From positions 188,001 through 248,000 of the forward strand of contig JAQGDQ010000073.1 of NCBI GenBank assembly GCA_030141605.1: a stretch of DNA of 60,000 nucleotides, in the 5' to 3' direction. Shown in pieces: positions 1 to 10,534 of the stretch. The stretch is from Tubiluchus corallicola (lineage: Eukaryota; Priapulida; Priapulimorpha; Priapulimorphida; Tubiluchidae). Made by a program: the position numbers and the translations under genes. The notes beneath the pieces were generated by a model. It saw only the letters and a program-made list of their open reading frames with translations, made no database searches and was not told where the DNA came from. How positions within the stretch are numbered: the first letter of the stretch is position 1; every line of letters begins with the position of its first letter.

Positions 1-199
1 TGTTTTAGCAAACTCATACACATTCAGTTGCTTTTCTGAGAAAAATACCAAATATGCTTTTCTGTTCCATCAACATAGTAAGCTAAATTGCTAATTACAC
101 GACATTTACAATGAACTAGTTTGCTTTTAGTAAGCAAGACAGACTAGCAAATAAACTTATTGGTACGCAGTTAAAGCAAAGCCTTCAGTAATCAGGAGA

Positions 200-430
200 G
201 ATTCATTTGTTGCTTTACCTTTATACCAAAGTTTGGTCTGTCCATTATTGGAATACGCTGCTGTCGTATGGTTTTTGGCATACATTACGTACATTGAAAC
301 AGTTCAGAAACATCGCCTTCGATTGCAGCAGGATTTTTTATTTATCAGCTGTACCTTCTTTACAACATTCTGAATGTTGTTAGTATATTACGGTCATCCA
401 ATTGTTTCTTCTCTAGATCTTTTTACGTAG
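200..430 (+). mobile_element. Decayed LINE fragment (RT thumb region)
   Basis: Translation gives LYQSLVCPLLEYAAVVWF, followed by YIETVQKHRLRLQQ. This matches the segment just after the RT core of CR1/L2-like elements (LVRPLLEYASPVW...LEMVQRRAAR). Frame breaks follow. Positions 1-199 before it show nothing recognisable, and 431-750 holds only A+T-rich sequence that may be more of the same decayed element. Confidence 0.65.
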
Positions 431-749
431 GTGAACTTTCTTGTCACTTTATATAATTTTATTTTTTCATAAAATTACTGGCTAATGCAAGAACTAATGT
501 GCAGAGTTTGTCATCATGTGATCAAATAATGGAACTGCCTTCAGTGCAATGTAACAGCTTCACACAACATTAGCGAATTCAGAAGTGCACTGAGATTGGT
601 GCATCCAATCCCATCTATAACATATAAAACAATTTGTCCATTGACAAGAGAGATGCATCATTACATGAAATATAATTTTAGTGTGATATTACTAGCAATC
701 GTGAAATATATACATATGTTTGAAAATTAATTAAAGATCATTATTTCCA

Positions 750-1890
750 CAAAATTTATCAAGTTTATACAAGTATTTAGCTTTGTTTACAGTAAGTTGT
801 GTCATAAAAGAGTTGATATGTTCAACATAGCCAGCATATTTAGTTTTGGGATCTTCTAAGACCGCATGAGTAAGGGTCTGAACAACATTCAAATCACAAA
901 GCTGACATATTCTATTTTCCTGTCTGGTCCTGCTCCACCTGCCAGTCTCAATTCGTAGGCAGTGATTTCCTACTCTGAATCTTGAAATGATTAGCCTGTA
1001 ATGTTCGGTAAAAATGCTGTTATCATAAAGTAAGAAGGGTTGGTTTGGTCAGCTCAGGGTTTATACTACAGTATACACCCTGTTTCGAGTCTGGGTCATT
1101 TCTGAACGCAGGAAGTCGTTCTCAGGCATTATCTATATCTTTGTTATCAAAATAACTTCATTTTGCTGCCAGTACTAAAATTCGAAACTCATTGTTTTCA
1201 ATGTTGAACATATTTCATGCATTCTCCATGAGCAATGTTTAAAAGTATACAGAAATGGCTATCAGTGTTATCACGACAATATAATTAAGTTGCAGTGATC
1301 TAACTTTTCCCAAAAGTGGTTTGCTATCACTTTCAATATAAACCATCTCGTTAATAGTATTCTGATTAGTACCTAAAGCAATTTTTAATGCTTTTCTATG
1401 TAAATTCTCTAGTTTAGTAAGAGGAGCACTACTCCAGCTTTCAGCAGAGTACAAAAGTGAGGAAGTAACACAAGCATGTAAAACTTTCATCTTTACATCA
1501 AAAGCATTACAGTGCCGTGTCACAAAGTTGGCAAATCTAACATTGACATTAAATGCTTTCATATCCCATTGCGCTTTAATATCTTCACAGTAATTACCTT
1601 TATCCGTAAAGACGATGCCTAAATATACTTGCTCATCTTTGTATTTCAAAACCCCCTTATTTAGCTGAACAAAACGCATATCATCTTCATTATCCTTGCA
1701 TATTGCGAAGAAGCTAGATTTGCCAGCATTTAGTATCAAGCCGTTGTCACAAAAATAATTTTCAGCAGCTTTAGACTTGTGCTCTATCAGTACTTAAGAA
1801 GGCTGTATCATCTGCACGAACAAGACAATTCAGATCATGTAAAAGCATTTCTGTATTCAGAGTAGAGTAAACATCATCGTCAACTTAATT
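750..1890 (-). mobile_element. Decayed LINE ORF2 3' part, related to the 6.1-10.2 kb element
   Basis: Reading leftward from about 1890: an RT motif C remnant (RADDTAFLST), then an open stretch of 166 codons (1739-1239) with VYLGIVFTDKG, YSAESWSSAPLTKLENLHRK and LKIALGTNQNT, then after breaks LRIETGRWSRTRQENRICQL and a short C-terminus ending about 760. The ETGRW...R.C..C block aligns with the C-terminus of ORF2 at 9800-9900, so both belong to one lineage. The open stretch is not a host gene. Confidence 0.85.
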
Positions 1891-2030
1891 TAGTTCATGT
1901 TTATTGCAAAAATACTTCAAATGCAAAGTACACTGGCAATTCTATATCCAATAATAATATTAATTAAAAAGTTTGCGAAAGTAAAAACGAAGTTGCAGCA
2001 CACATAATTTTAAATATATAAGTCATAGTA

Positions 2031-2508
2031 CAGTGGCCGCCGCTTATTGTGGACACCTCGGGCCAGCAGTGTATGTCCATATTAAGCGGCTGTCCATATT
2101 AAGCGAAGTGACCCATGAAGACCCTTCCCCTTCATTAAAAAAGGCAAAAAACTGTCTGTATCAACTCGTCTCCTGTTTTATTGAAAAAAAGAAGTCAGAC
2201 GAGTTTGTTTGGCAGGAAACTTTTCTCTCAAGCTTGAACGGAAGGAAGTTATCACAGTTTCGAAGCTCTCAAGGCCACGGCAAACGGCGAACTGACTGAT
2301 GCAATGACTCACACAGGCAGCAGAGCGGGAAGCTCTTTTCAATCACGCGCGCAGGCCGTGGTTGGCACGGCTGGTCACGTGCCAAGAATGTTCGCTGTCC
2401 ATATTAAGCGGCGGTTGTCCATATTAACCGGCGGATTTTATTAGGGGAAAATTCCGTCCCTCGCGAGTTGTCCACAATAACCGTGTCCATAATAAGCGGC
2501 GGCCACTG
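2031..2508. mobile_element. Pogo-like MITE with 26-bp inverted termini and TA duplication
   Basis: 478 bp flanked by TA on both sides (2029-2030, 2509-2510). The left end CAGTGGCCGCCGCTTATTGT and the reverse complement of the right end match over about 26 bases with one mismatch. CAGTG termini and a TA target site are typical of pogo/Tigger elements of the Tc1/mariner superfamily. The interior is markedly more G+C-rich than its surroundings and carries extra copies of a TGTCCATATTAAGCGG motif near both ends. The 88-codon ORF inside is not recognisable as protein. Confidence 0.85.
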
Positions 2509-2944
2509 TATCACATATTGTAGACTATTAAAGTTTGGCTCTCCAAATTATCTTTATCTTTTTGAGTTAGCTATATATACTTCTATATATATAAATTACA
2601 CATCAATAGAAAATTAATTAAAAATACAGGCAAAAACGAAACAGCAGTATGCTTATAAGTGTATAAATTACATATCTATAGATACATATTATACCGTAAC
2701 TATACAAATCATAATGTAGAATCATCTATGTATATTATTACCATAAGTAAACCCTGCATGGTAGTTTAGCTCACTATTTGATTTAAATTATGCTTTCTTG
2801 GTTAATTATGCATACAATCTAAAAAGAACATGAACTGAAAACACAAGTAAAAATAAAGCTGTAACATACACAAAATTTAATACAAGAATATAAAAATGTA
2901 AATTACATTTATACAACAAACACACAAATCATAATAGGAGCAAT
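2509..2944. other. A+T-rich stretch, nothing recognised
   Basis: Between the MITE and the next LINE fragment. No coding pattern, tandem array or terminal repeat was seen. Confidence 0.5.
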
Positions 2945-3065
2945 ATAGCTTATTTCAGAAAATGTAGTTGAGGCAACAAACATTGAGCAATTTAAGACAT
3001 GTCTTGACAAACACTGGCAGCAGAATCTATTAAAACTCATAGATCCCATGTTAACATAATGGGAA
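2945..3065 (+). mobile_element. LINE 3' coding end fragment
   Basis: Translation reads ENVVEATNIEQFKTCLDKHW, the typical last residues of CR1/L2-type ORF2 (NVVxAxSxxxFKxxLDKHW). Only this tail is recognisable. A second element with the same kind of ending lies on the - strand at 11560-12140. Confidence 0.7.
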
Positions 3066-3289
3066 CAAAATGTCGTGAAATCCCTCTATCTGCGATAGTG
3101 CCACTATATTTAACATCTCAGTTACAGCAAGTTTAGTATAGTGGAGGAGCAAATAGCACACAGGTAAGTAATACTATTACAATTAGTTAGTAATACCCCA
3201 CCTCTGGATTAACCACCCTCCCTAAACAAATATATTATTATCAATCAATATTTATGTAACTGAAAATAAAACTGAAGAGTTTCACTTAA

Positions 3290-3800
3290 CACAGAATCAT
3301 AGCAACAGAAAACGACATATCAAGACAGAAGATAATGGCATTATCAGCTTACTCGAAACTCACAAAAGATTTTAAAATAGGAAGATTTCTTTGGAAACAA
3401 AAAGTAGAATACTCTCAGCCTTAGTTGAAACTGTATTTCTGTATAACTTTGAGCTCTGGACATTAAAAGCAAATCATAGGGCTGAAATCGATGCGTTTCA
3501 CAGGCGAAATTACAGAAACATTTTGGGTATCAGATGGCCAGAGAAAATCTCAAAGATCTAGTATAAGAAAAATAAAAAGACGCCGTTTAAGATAGCTCTT
3601 CAACAAGCCATAGAACCAGGTAAAAAACCTGCAGGAGGACAAATGTTAACATATTTAGATTTTGCACAGAAATATTTAAACACCTAAGCATTGATCTTTA
3701 GAAATAAATGCACTTGGGGCACTGCGGCGAGCAGGGAGTCCTGGCATAGAGAGATGAACAGAATCATGTCCCTGGACGTACAATTCATTGGATGATATGA
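3290..3800 (+). mobile_element. Decayed LINE fragment, post-RT region of another clade
   Basis: Around 3380-3560 the + strand reads RILSALVETVFLYNFELWTL, then IDAFHRRNYRNILGIRWPEK. The FHRR...ILGIxW block followed by an RRRLR remnant is characteristic of the region after the RT in Nimb/RTE-like LINEs. Frames are broken on both sides. It belongs to a different lineage from the 6.1 kb LINE. Confidence 0.75.
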
Positions 3801-4985
3801 AACGATTTACTCACCATTGCGGAACAAATATAGCCAGCCCTACGCGGTATAGCATGATTGTAGAGCTAAGCAGATGTGGGCTGGAAGAAATAAAACCTAA
3901 CTATCTGACATTACAGGTCACACTACGCTGCCCGGCGGTGTACTGTACCCAATGCACAAAAGTCTAGAAGCTGCAAATACACTAACTATTCAATTCGATT
4001 CAGTTTGAGTTTATTTATTAAGAATTGCTAAACATAGGCAAATTTATTGAAATAAATAATAATTTTATTATGACAAGTAATAGACAGTAGTAATACAATA
4101 ATAACTGTGTATATGACAGCAATGCACAACTACCACATACTATAACTGACAATGCCAATACAACGATTATAAATGTACACAAAATTTCGTGCAACAGATT
4201 ACAGGCACTCTCTGATGTGTCCACTGATAAACTATGCACAGATTATTAAAGTAGCTTAATATGTAGCAAGTACATGAAATCACAGTATAAATGCTCATAG
4301 TATTCTGCATTGCATCGCGAGCCTAAATATGGTATGTGGAATATTATTTCCCAGCTATAATAGTTTAATATATATATATTAAAGAGGAAATAATGAAAAT
4401 ATGGTTATGATCTTTATCAGTACTGGTTAAGATAAGCTGTAATTCTCCATACACCATGAGTACATGTATAGGAACACATGTAATAAAATTTGAAGCAAAT
4501 TTTGCGAAAATCCATTGGTGTTGGTGAATACATTCCTGAAAAGTTAATTCTAAATTTTAAGTAATGAATAATTTAACGCAACTTTGTAATTTTGGTTTGC
4601 TGTCATGAACCAAGTCAACCAATGTTTTTGTACTTTTTGTTTGACAGACGGAGATGAAATAAATGTCATTTTATTTTTTATCTCATCTCATCTCATTTTC
4701 TTGCCTCACCCACTTCACTTTATCGTGTCTTACAACAGGCGCAGTACATCTTACAGGGAAAAGTTGGTTAAACATTTTATATAGGTCCTTTTTAAATCAA
4801 GAATAATCATGGCAAATGTCTTACTTCGGATCCAAAGTGATAGGCAGAGATTCTTTAATATTTTTTTGTATCTGTGTTTATTATGAGAGATATGAATAAT
4901 ATTCCAGCAGTTCACGAATTTTTTCATTAGTTTGTTCATGATGCAATATTTACTTCACCACAAGTATCAGAAGAAACGGTTGTTA
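3801..4985. other. A+T-rich intergenic DNA, nothing firm
   Basis: No gene seen. Around 3998-4080 TTTATTTATTAA-type sequence may be the 3' end of a minus-strand retroelement, and 4676-4698 has a short TCTCA repeat. Neither is strong. Confidence 0.4.
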
Positions 4986-4989
4986 TAAT

Positions 4990-5240
4990 AAGCTTTGTAA
5001 GCTTAAACTCACTCAGGAAAATGCCTGGTCCTGATGACTTTGGTACTAGATTATTAATCGAACTTGCAGACTATTTGTGTAAGCCATTCACTTTAGTATA
5101 CAATCAAAGTTTGATAGTTCACTAATAACCAAAATACCTCATAGTTGTAAGGAAGCCAATGTAATACCTAGCTGTTTTCAAGAGAGGTAAGCATAGTGAT
5201 CATGGTAATCATTGCACTTTTTAACTTCATTATAGTATGC
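4990..5240 (+). mobile_element. Decayed LINE fragment, RT N-terminal region
   Basis: The + strand reads LNSLRKMPGPDDFGTRLLIE, LADYLCKPFTLVYNQSL, then after stops VFKRGKHSDHGNH. This is the SPGPDG...LADxLxxPLTxIFNxSL...FKKGxxxDxxNYRP segment that opens the RT of CR1/jockey-type LINEs. The rest of the RT does not follow, so this is a truncated relic. Confidence 0.8.
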
Positions 5241-5359
5241 AGAGTATTGGAACTAATCTATTTTACAGATTATATCATTGATCATTTAGAAAAAATAATT
5301 TACTATATTTATATATGAGACAAATATATTTGCACATTCTAGTATAAATTTTAAAGAAT

Positions 5360-5490
5360 GTGTTAAATTAATTAGGTTCGAATAATTTCGATCTATAATT
5401 TTAAGTTTGAATCGAATCGAAAACAAATCAAATTCGAACTAAAAAAAACTCGTTTGAACTTGAACATTTGATGGTCACCACTACTCCACT
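5360..5490. repeat. Dispersed repeat, copy 1 (AGTAGTG-GACCATC end)
   Basis: The reverse complement starts AGTAGTGGTGACCATCAAAT and continues into A/T-rich TTCGAA-type repeats. It aligns with 37423-37510, which starts AGTAGTGATGACCATCGAAT and then also has AATTCGATTC blocks. The terminus resembles a hAT-type end, but I found neither the second terminus nor a target duplication. Confidence 0.55.
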
Positions 5491-6129
5491 AGTGCTTGCT
5501 AATCATAGCAGCATAATAATATAATAGTTGGGTTAGAATGAAATAAAAGAGAAAAGGTGCCATGAGAACCATGTAGCCAGTTGGTCATCAACTCAGTTTT
5601 ACCCCTATGTGTGTTGCAATGCTGAGTCCCAGACTAATATAATAATTAATAATAATTTATTTTTTAGGAGCAATAAGCTGTGGCTCGTCACTCGTTACAA
5701 TTAGGCGTAAATTTAGAAAATTAAAATGCAAATTTAAAATGCAAGTAAAAATGCTATTAACACAGGTTAAAAACAGAAAAGCAAATATTTCAAAAACAGT
5801 AATAGGTTAGCTGTACACTCGAAAATTATTTAAATAGATTGAAAAAAATGTAATATGTAACAGCAATTAAAGATAATTAAGTGAAATTAGCTAGATTTGC
5901 TTGTGATTGTAAGTCTGTAATAAAAAAAATAATATGTAATTATTTTGGGATACTGTACCTGGTAGCTTCACAGCTAGTCGTGTTTTCAATGCTCCCAGTT
6001 TTTGCATAATTTTAAAGTGTAATTCAACTGACAAAGTATCAAAAAGTATTCATTATGGTGAATCAATGTGTGGAGAAAACAATTGTGATACTTAAAATCT
6101 TATCAGACTATTAATTATTGTGATATTAG
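5491..6129. other. Intergenic DNA before the LINE
   Basis: A TAATAATTTATTTTT run at 5646-5665 looks like the tail of a minus-strand retroelement. Nothing coding was seen. The 5' end of the LINE may lie anywhere from about 5935 to 6180. Confidence 0.4.
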
Positions 6130-6272
6130 TGATCAACAATTTTCTGATATATCAGACTACCGTGTGTAGTTCGACAGGAGCAACACGGTTGCAGAGTTGT
6201 TTGGACAAGGTAATTAACTAGAGCACAAAGGCCTTTAATAGGCCGAATAGCATACTATTACAGACATACAGA

Positions 6273-6980
6273 ATGTCTACACCCACGACTTTAGCTGAAT
6301 TACGCGCTCTGTCGAAGACACAGATGAACACAATTAACAAATCAACAATAATCGATATTTTAATGAACAGCCCTGATGACAGTAATGGTGCGATTTTGGC
6401 TCGGATTGACAAACTGGAATCTAAATTGATTGACAAAATCAATGAGAAAGAGGAAGCTTTGCAGAACGAAATTGATGCCCTTAGGTCTACAGTTAATAAT
6501 CAGCAAAGGTTCCTTGAACAATTAGATAGTCGGTTACGCAGCCAGAACCTTGTTTTGATGGGTGTCCCCGAAACGGAAAACATTGGAACATATAGTGCTG
6601 ACTCAGAGAAGGTGAATGCCGTGTTTGATATGCTGGATGAAACCCCTGGGGATTACACTTTCAAGAGGCTTGGAGCGGAAACTGTCGGTCGTAACCGGCC
6701 CATACTGGTTACGCTTGACACAAATGATCGTCGTGAGAAGCTTATGAAGAAAGCTCCTAAGCTTAATGGTAGTGCTGATCCCAAATTGAAAGCTATTCGA
6801 CTCAAACGCGATTCCCATCCCGCAATCAGAAAGGAGTGGAAACGCTTGTTTGATGCCGAAAAGGCTGAACGAGATAAGGCTGAAAATGCTGGATGTCACA
6901 TAGTATTTGATAAGAAAAAACGACAAATACTGCGAAACGGTAGCGTCATCGATAGTTGGAGAACCCTTTCTTTTTTATGA
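6273..6980 (+). CDS. LINE ORF1 protein (coiled coil plus RRM-like RNA-binding region)
   Basis: An intact ORF of 235 aa. Residues about 45-95 (IDKLESKLIDKINEKEEALQ and on through LEQLDSRLRSQ) have heptad character typical of a coiled coil. They lead into SQNLVLMGVPE and later RPILVTLDTNDRREKLM and IRLKRDSHPAIRKEW. This is the layout of ORF1 nucleic-acid-binding proteins that pack LINE RNA into RNPs. The basic C-terminus (FDKKKRQILRNG) fits RNA binding. The stop TGA overlaps the likely ORF2 start ATG (ATGA at 6977-6980). The RRM-like assignment is by pattern only. Confidence 0.85.
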   Translation: MSTPTTLAELRALSKTQMNTINKSTIIDILMNSPDDSNGAILARIDKLESKLIDKINEKEEALQNEIDALRSTVNNQQRFLEQLDSRLRSQNLVLMGVPETENIGTYSADSEKVNAVFDMLDETPGDYTFKRLGAETVGRNRPILVTLDTNDRREKLMKKAPKLNGSADPKLKAIRLKRDSHPAIRKEWKRLFDAEKAERDKAENAGCHIVFDKKKRQILRNGSVIDSWRTLSFL

Positions 6981-9900
6981 GCAACAGAGATAGTCGAACT
7001 GAATTTAACATTATTCATTGGAATATCAACGCAGTCAAAAATAAATTAGAATCTGATGTGGTTTTGGAAATGTTGCGTGATGCAGATCTTGTATTTTTGA
7101 ATGAAATTAAGACGCCTCTACAATTCAATGCACCCGGCTTTAAATCTTATATGACTAATATGAAAGCTGGTCATAGAGGTGGATGCGCTATTTTGATTTC
7201 AAATTTCTGGACTAGTTACATCACCTCAGTGGATATTAGATCTGACTTTATAAGTGTAAAGTTTAGCATTATTCCAAATACAATTTTTGTGTGCGTGTAT
7301 ATTCCATCTGCTGATTCTCCGTATTACAATCTTACCAATTTCGCTTACATCAACGAACTTTTAAAACTGAATCCGAAGGATGATGTTGTACTTATCGGTG
7401 ACTTAAATTGTAGATTTGGTCCCACATCGAACAGTTTTCTCGTGAACTTACCTTGTGATGATATATACAGCTATCTCCAATCTGAGGATAATATAGCTTC
7501 TGCAAATGAAAACGCTAAGACTGCTGTAAAGTCGTTTAACCCCCTCGTGCTTGTGAACAATTTAAAGACTAGTACGAAAGCCTTTAAAGTTGGCCTCACA
7601 TATAGAAAGAAACAAACTTGGATTTCAGAATTAGATACGTGCTTCGTCACTGCCAGACTCGTTAAGAGCATTATTTCATTGTCTAGTGATCACCGTCTTA
7701 ATATGCCGTCGAATCACGCACCGATTTCAATCAAGTTTGAGTTGTCAAAGTTAGCACCCAGCGCCTTAGGCGTGGATTTGATCAAACGATCGGAAGACCT
7801 CGGAAAGCATGCAGCTGAGGAAATCAACATCAAGCCTCCTGTTCTACATAAGCAAATCCGAACTGGTAATTTGGACTGCAGAAAATTCAACTTCGAAATG
7901 AGAAATATCGATCCTCCAACTGATGTCGATGATATGAACTCTAGCGTTGAGAATCTAAATTCTCTCATTAGGAACATTCTAAAGAATTGTCGTATCGAAC
8001 CGAATGATACCCCAGACCACCAGGCTATACCAGATAGATGGAATAACCTGCTCGAAAACAATGACCCCCAAGGAATTTAGAAAGCCATCAACTGGAATGG
8101 TGACCTTAGTTCTGAAAAGAATATTGAAGCTCCGTCTGATGAAGACTTTAAGACCCATTTCGAGGACTTGCTGAACCCGGATAGAATCGATTCGCTGGAT
8201 CTGTTGTCACAGTGTGCGGGTCCTTCAATTCCAGTTACCGATAATTTGATATCCTTTGATGAGATAGAAGCTGCTGTAATGTCATGCGATAATAAAAGTA
8301 GTGGAGGTCCATCTGGTATTTCTGGTGGTATTTTAAAGTTTTTGCCAGAGTGTTGGTTATCCTACCTGTGCTTGCTGTTCAATTTTATATTTGTATCTCG
8401 AACTTTCCCACGTTCATGGTGCTTAAACAGACTTGTGACTATTTTCAAGAAAGGTAGTCGAATGTCTTGTGATAATTACAGAGGAATTACTATAATGGAC
8501 TCAATTGCCAAGGTTTATGATAGGATCCTGTGTAGACGCCTTAATATGTGGTTTTCACCCGACAGGGAACAAGCAGGTGCTCAGAAAGGTCGAAGTTGCA
8601 CCGAATGGATCGTTACTCTCAGATTATTGATGGATTATGCCCTATTTCGGAAAGTTAAACTGTTTGTGCTGTTCGTTGACTTTTCCAAGGCATATGATCG
8701 TGTCCCCAGGCACGGTCTCATAGTCTTGCTTAAAGCTCTTGGATGCGGTATCATTATGCTTTGTGCAGTTGCTGCCTTGTACAGTAATACACAATTAGTA
8801 TTAGGAGCAGCTATAATAAGTGTAACCTTAGGTGTTAAACAAGGATCCTCTTCCTCGTGTTTTCTGTTCACACTCTACGTTAATAAACTTATAAGAAACC
8901 TCAAGGAAAAGTGCAGACCAGACGGTTTTCTAGGGATGTTTCACTGTTTGTTATTGATGGATGATACTGTTATCCTATCGACGACCAGAGAAGGACTTCT
9001 GGAAAAGATAGGCATCCTTGAAGAATTTTGTCGTGAGTCAGGAATGGTAATTAACGAATCTAAAACCAAATTTATGGTTATTAACGGTAACGAAAGGGAT
9101 AAAAGGGTTATTATCCGCGAGAACATAGTAATTAGGATATGTGAGTATTACGTTTATCTCGGATCTGTGTTCAGTGCTTCAGGAAAGTTACAGCCCTCAC
9201 TGGAAAAACATTGCGAAGAAAAGTTTACCCATGTTCTTAAATATGTATCATTTGTGAACAAAAACTCATTATTCCCATTCTGGGTTAAGAAAAAAGTGAT
9301 GGACGCGGCCCTGCTATCATCTATTTTCTACAGCTGTGAATCTTGGTTGACTGGCAATCTTAAACCGATAAATGTGATGTACAATTCTGTGATTAAAGCA
9401 TTGCTTGGCGTCAGGAAGACAACCGCTAATGACTTATGTTTAGTCGAGCTAGGATTACCTTCTGCCAAAGCGTACGTTCAAAACGTGCAATCAAAGTTCT
9501 TTAGACGGATAATCGAATCGAGGGCCAACGAGCCCGACGACCCATTTTCAATAGTATGGAATTTGTGCTCAGAAGCGAACACACCATGTGTACAATATGT
9601 GAAAGCTATCCTTCGTAAAACGGATATTATCTCTGACGACCTCGTGAACACAAAACAACATATCAGGGATTCCGAGAGAACTAAACTGTGCACCTATCTC
9701 TATCTGAATCCCGAACTATCTGGCAGTGCAATGTATAGCGTTAAAGTAAATGAGCTCCATAGGATTAAAACATCTCGGTTACGCCTCTCCTCACATAACC
9801 TAGCTATTGAGACGGGAAGATGGGCAAGGATAAAAAGAGAGGACAGGCTATGCTCCTGTTCTGACTTAAACATTCAAACAGAAGAGCATGTTATCTGTTT

Positions 9901-10033
9901 TTGTCCACTTACTAATCACCTTCGTGAAGATAACACTGAACTGAGCTTCAACGTTTTGCATGAATTTTTCAATGGAAACCCAAACTCCTATTGTGAATTT
10001 GTAAATAACTGTTTAGCGATTTTTGGACAGTAA
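6977..10033 (+). pseudogene. LINE ORF2 (endonuclease-reverse transcriptase), one in-frame stop
   Basis: About 1,018 codons in a single frame, interrupted only by TAG at 8078-8080 (codon 368), between the endonuclease and the RT. Endonuclease motifs: HWNIN (residues 14-18), E43 in FLNEIKT, GDLN (141-144), and PSNHAPI, where N246 replaces the usual catalytic Asp of SDH. RT motifs: FKKGSRMSCDNYRGI, FVDFSKAYDRVPR (motif A), GVKQGSSSSC (motif B) and LLMDD (661-663), where most relatives have an aromatic residue plus ADD. The C-terminal region has ETGRW, then CSC...EEHVICFC, a zinc-knuckle-like motif. The frame opens further upstream at 6956, but the ATG at 6977, overlapping the ORF1 stop, is the likelier start. 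The stop and the Asp-to-Asn change suggest a recently inactivated copy. Confidence 0.9.
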
Positions 10034-10212
10034 TGATCATGTTAGGCGATAATAAGTGGGTAGTGAGAATGTATAAATAATTCTTCAGTTATTTTTTTGA
10101 CAATAATGATCATGTTATATGATCAAAAGTCCTTTTTTTGTAATGATCTATGGACTGAACCAAATGTTCGACTATCTCTTAATCAGTCAATAAACATATA
10201 TATATATATATA

Positions 10213-10534
10213 ATATGAAAACGAGGATGAGACAAATCTAGTACAAATAGTTACTACAATGTGTATGAAATTCTAAACAGGTGTGTCTTTAATCTTCGCT
10301 TAAAACAGACTAGTAGACATTATTAATTTGTTATGCACAGCCTTGCTGCTGACGTCTACTGGGTACTACTGAGTTCCTGCAGAATTTAACATGTGCATTA
10401 TTTGAGTGGAATGGTCGGGACAAAAAGGCGGTGCATTGCTGTTTTACCTATAACTGCAGTACAGTACACTTGTCACGGCTGCACACGTGTAAGAGCAAAA
10501 GATTTTGTGGGGCGTCATTAAACTTTCGCTAGCC
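10213..10534 (+). promoter_or_regulatory. Region between LINE tail and xylose isomerase start: likely promoter and 5' UTR
   Basis: About 320 bases separate the (TA)n tail of the LINE from the isomerase ATG. G+C rises toward the ATG. The stretch has a TGACGTC CRE-like site near 10347 and an ACACGTGT E-box-like site near 10484. No TATA box was placed. A promoter role is inferred from position only. Confidence 0.4.

Larger units (their letters stand above)
6130..10212 (+). mobile_element. Near full-length non-LTR retrotransposon (LINE) with ORF1 and ORF2
   Basis: Two-ORF LINE. About 140 bases of leader precede ORF1 at 6273. ORF2 runs 6977-10033 with APE-type endonuclease, reverse transcriptase and a C-terminal Cys/His motif. 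The 3' UTR has AATAAA (10190-10195) followed directly by a (TA)n tail to about 10212. The 5' boundary is approximate because I found no convincing target-site duplication. The C-terminal CxC...HxxxC motif and the ORF1 type suggest an I/jockey-like lineage, but the clade is not settled. A decayed relative lies on the opposite strand at 750-1890. The element sits just upstream of the xylose isomerase gene in the same orientation. Confidence 0.9.

Noticed and set aside
2033-2299. 88-codon open frame inside the MITE
   Set aside because: It begins inside the inverted terminus and reads through repeat motifs; no protein family pattern.
6603-6926. 107-codon - strand frame
   Set aside because: Shadow of LINE ORF1.
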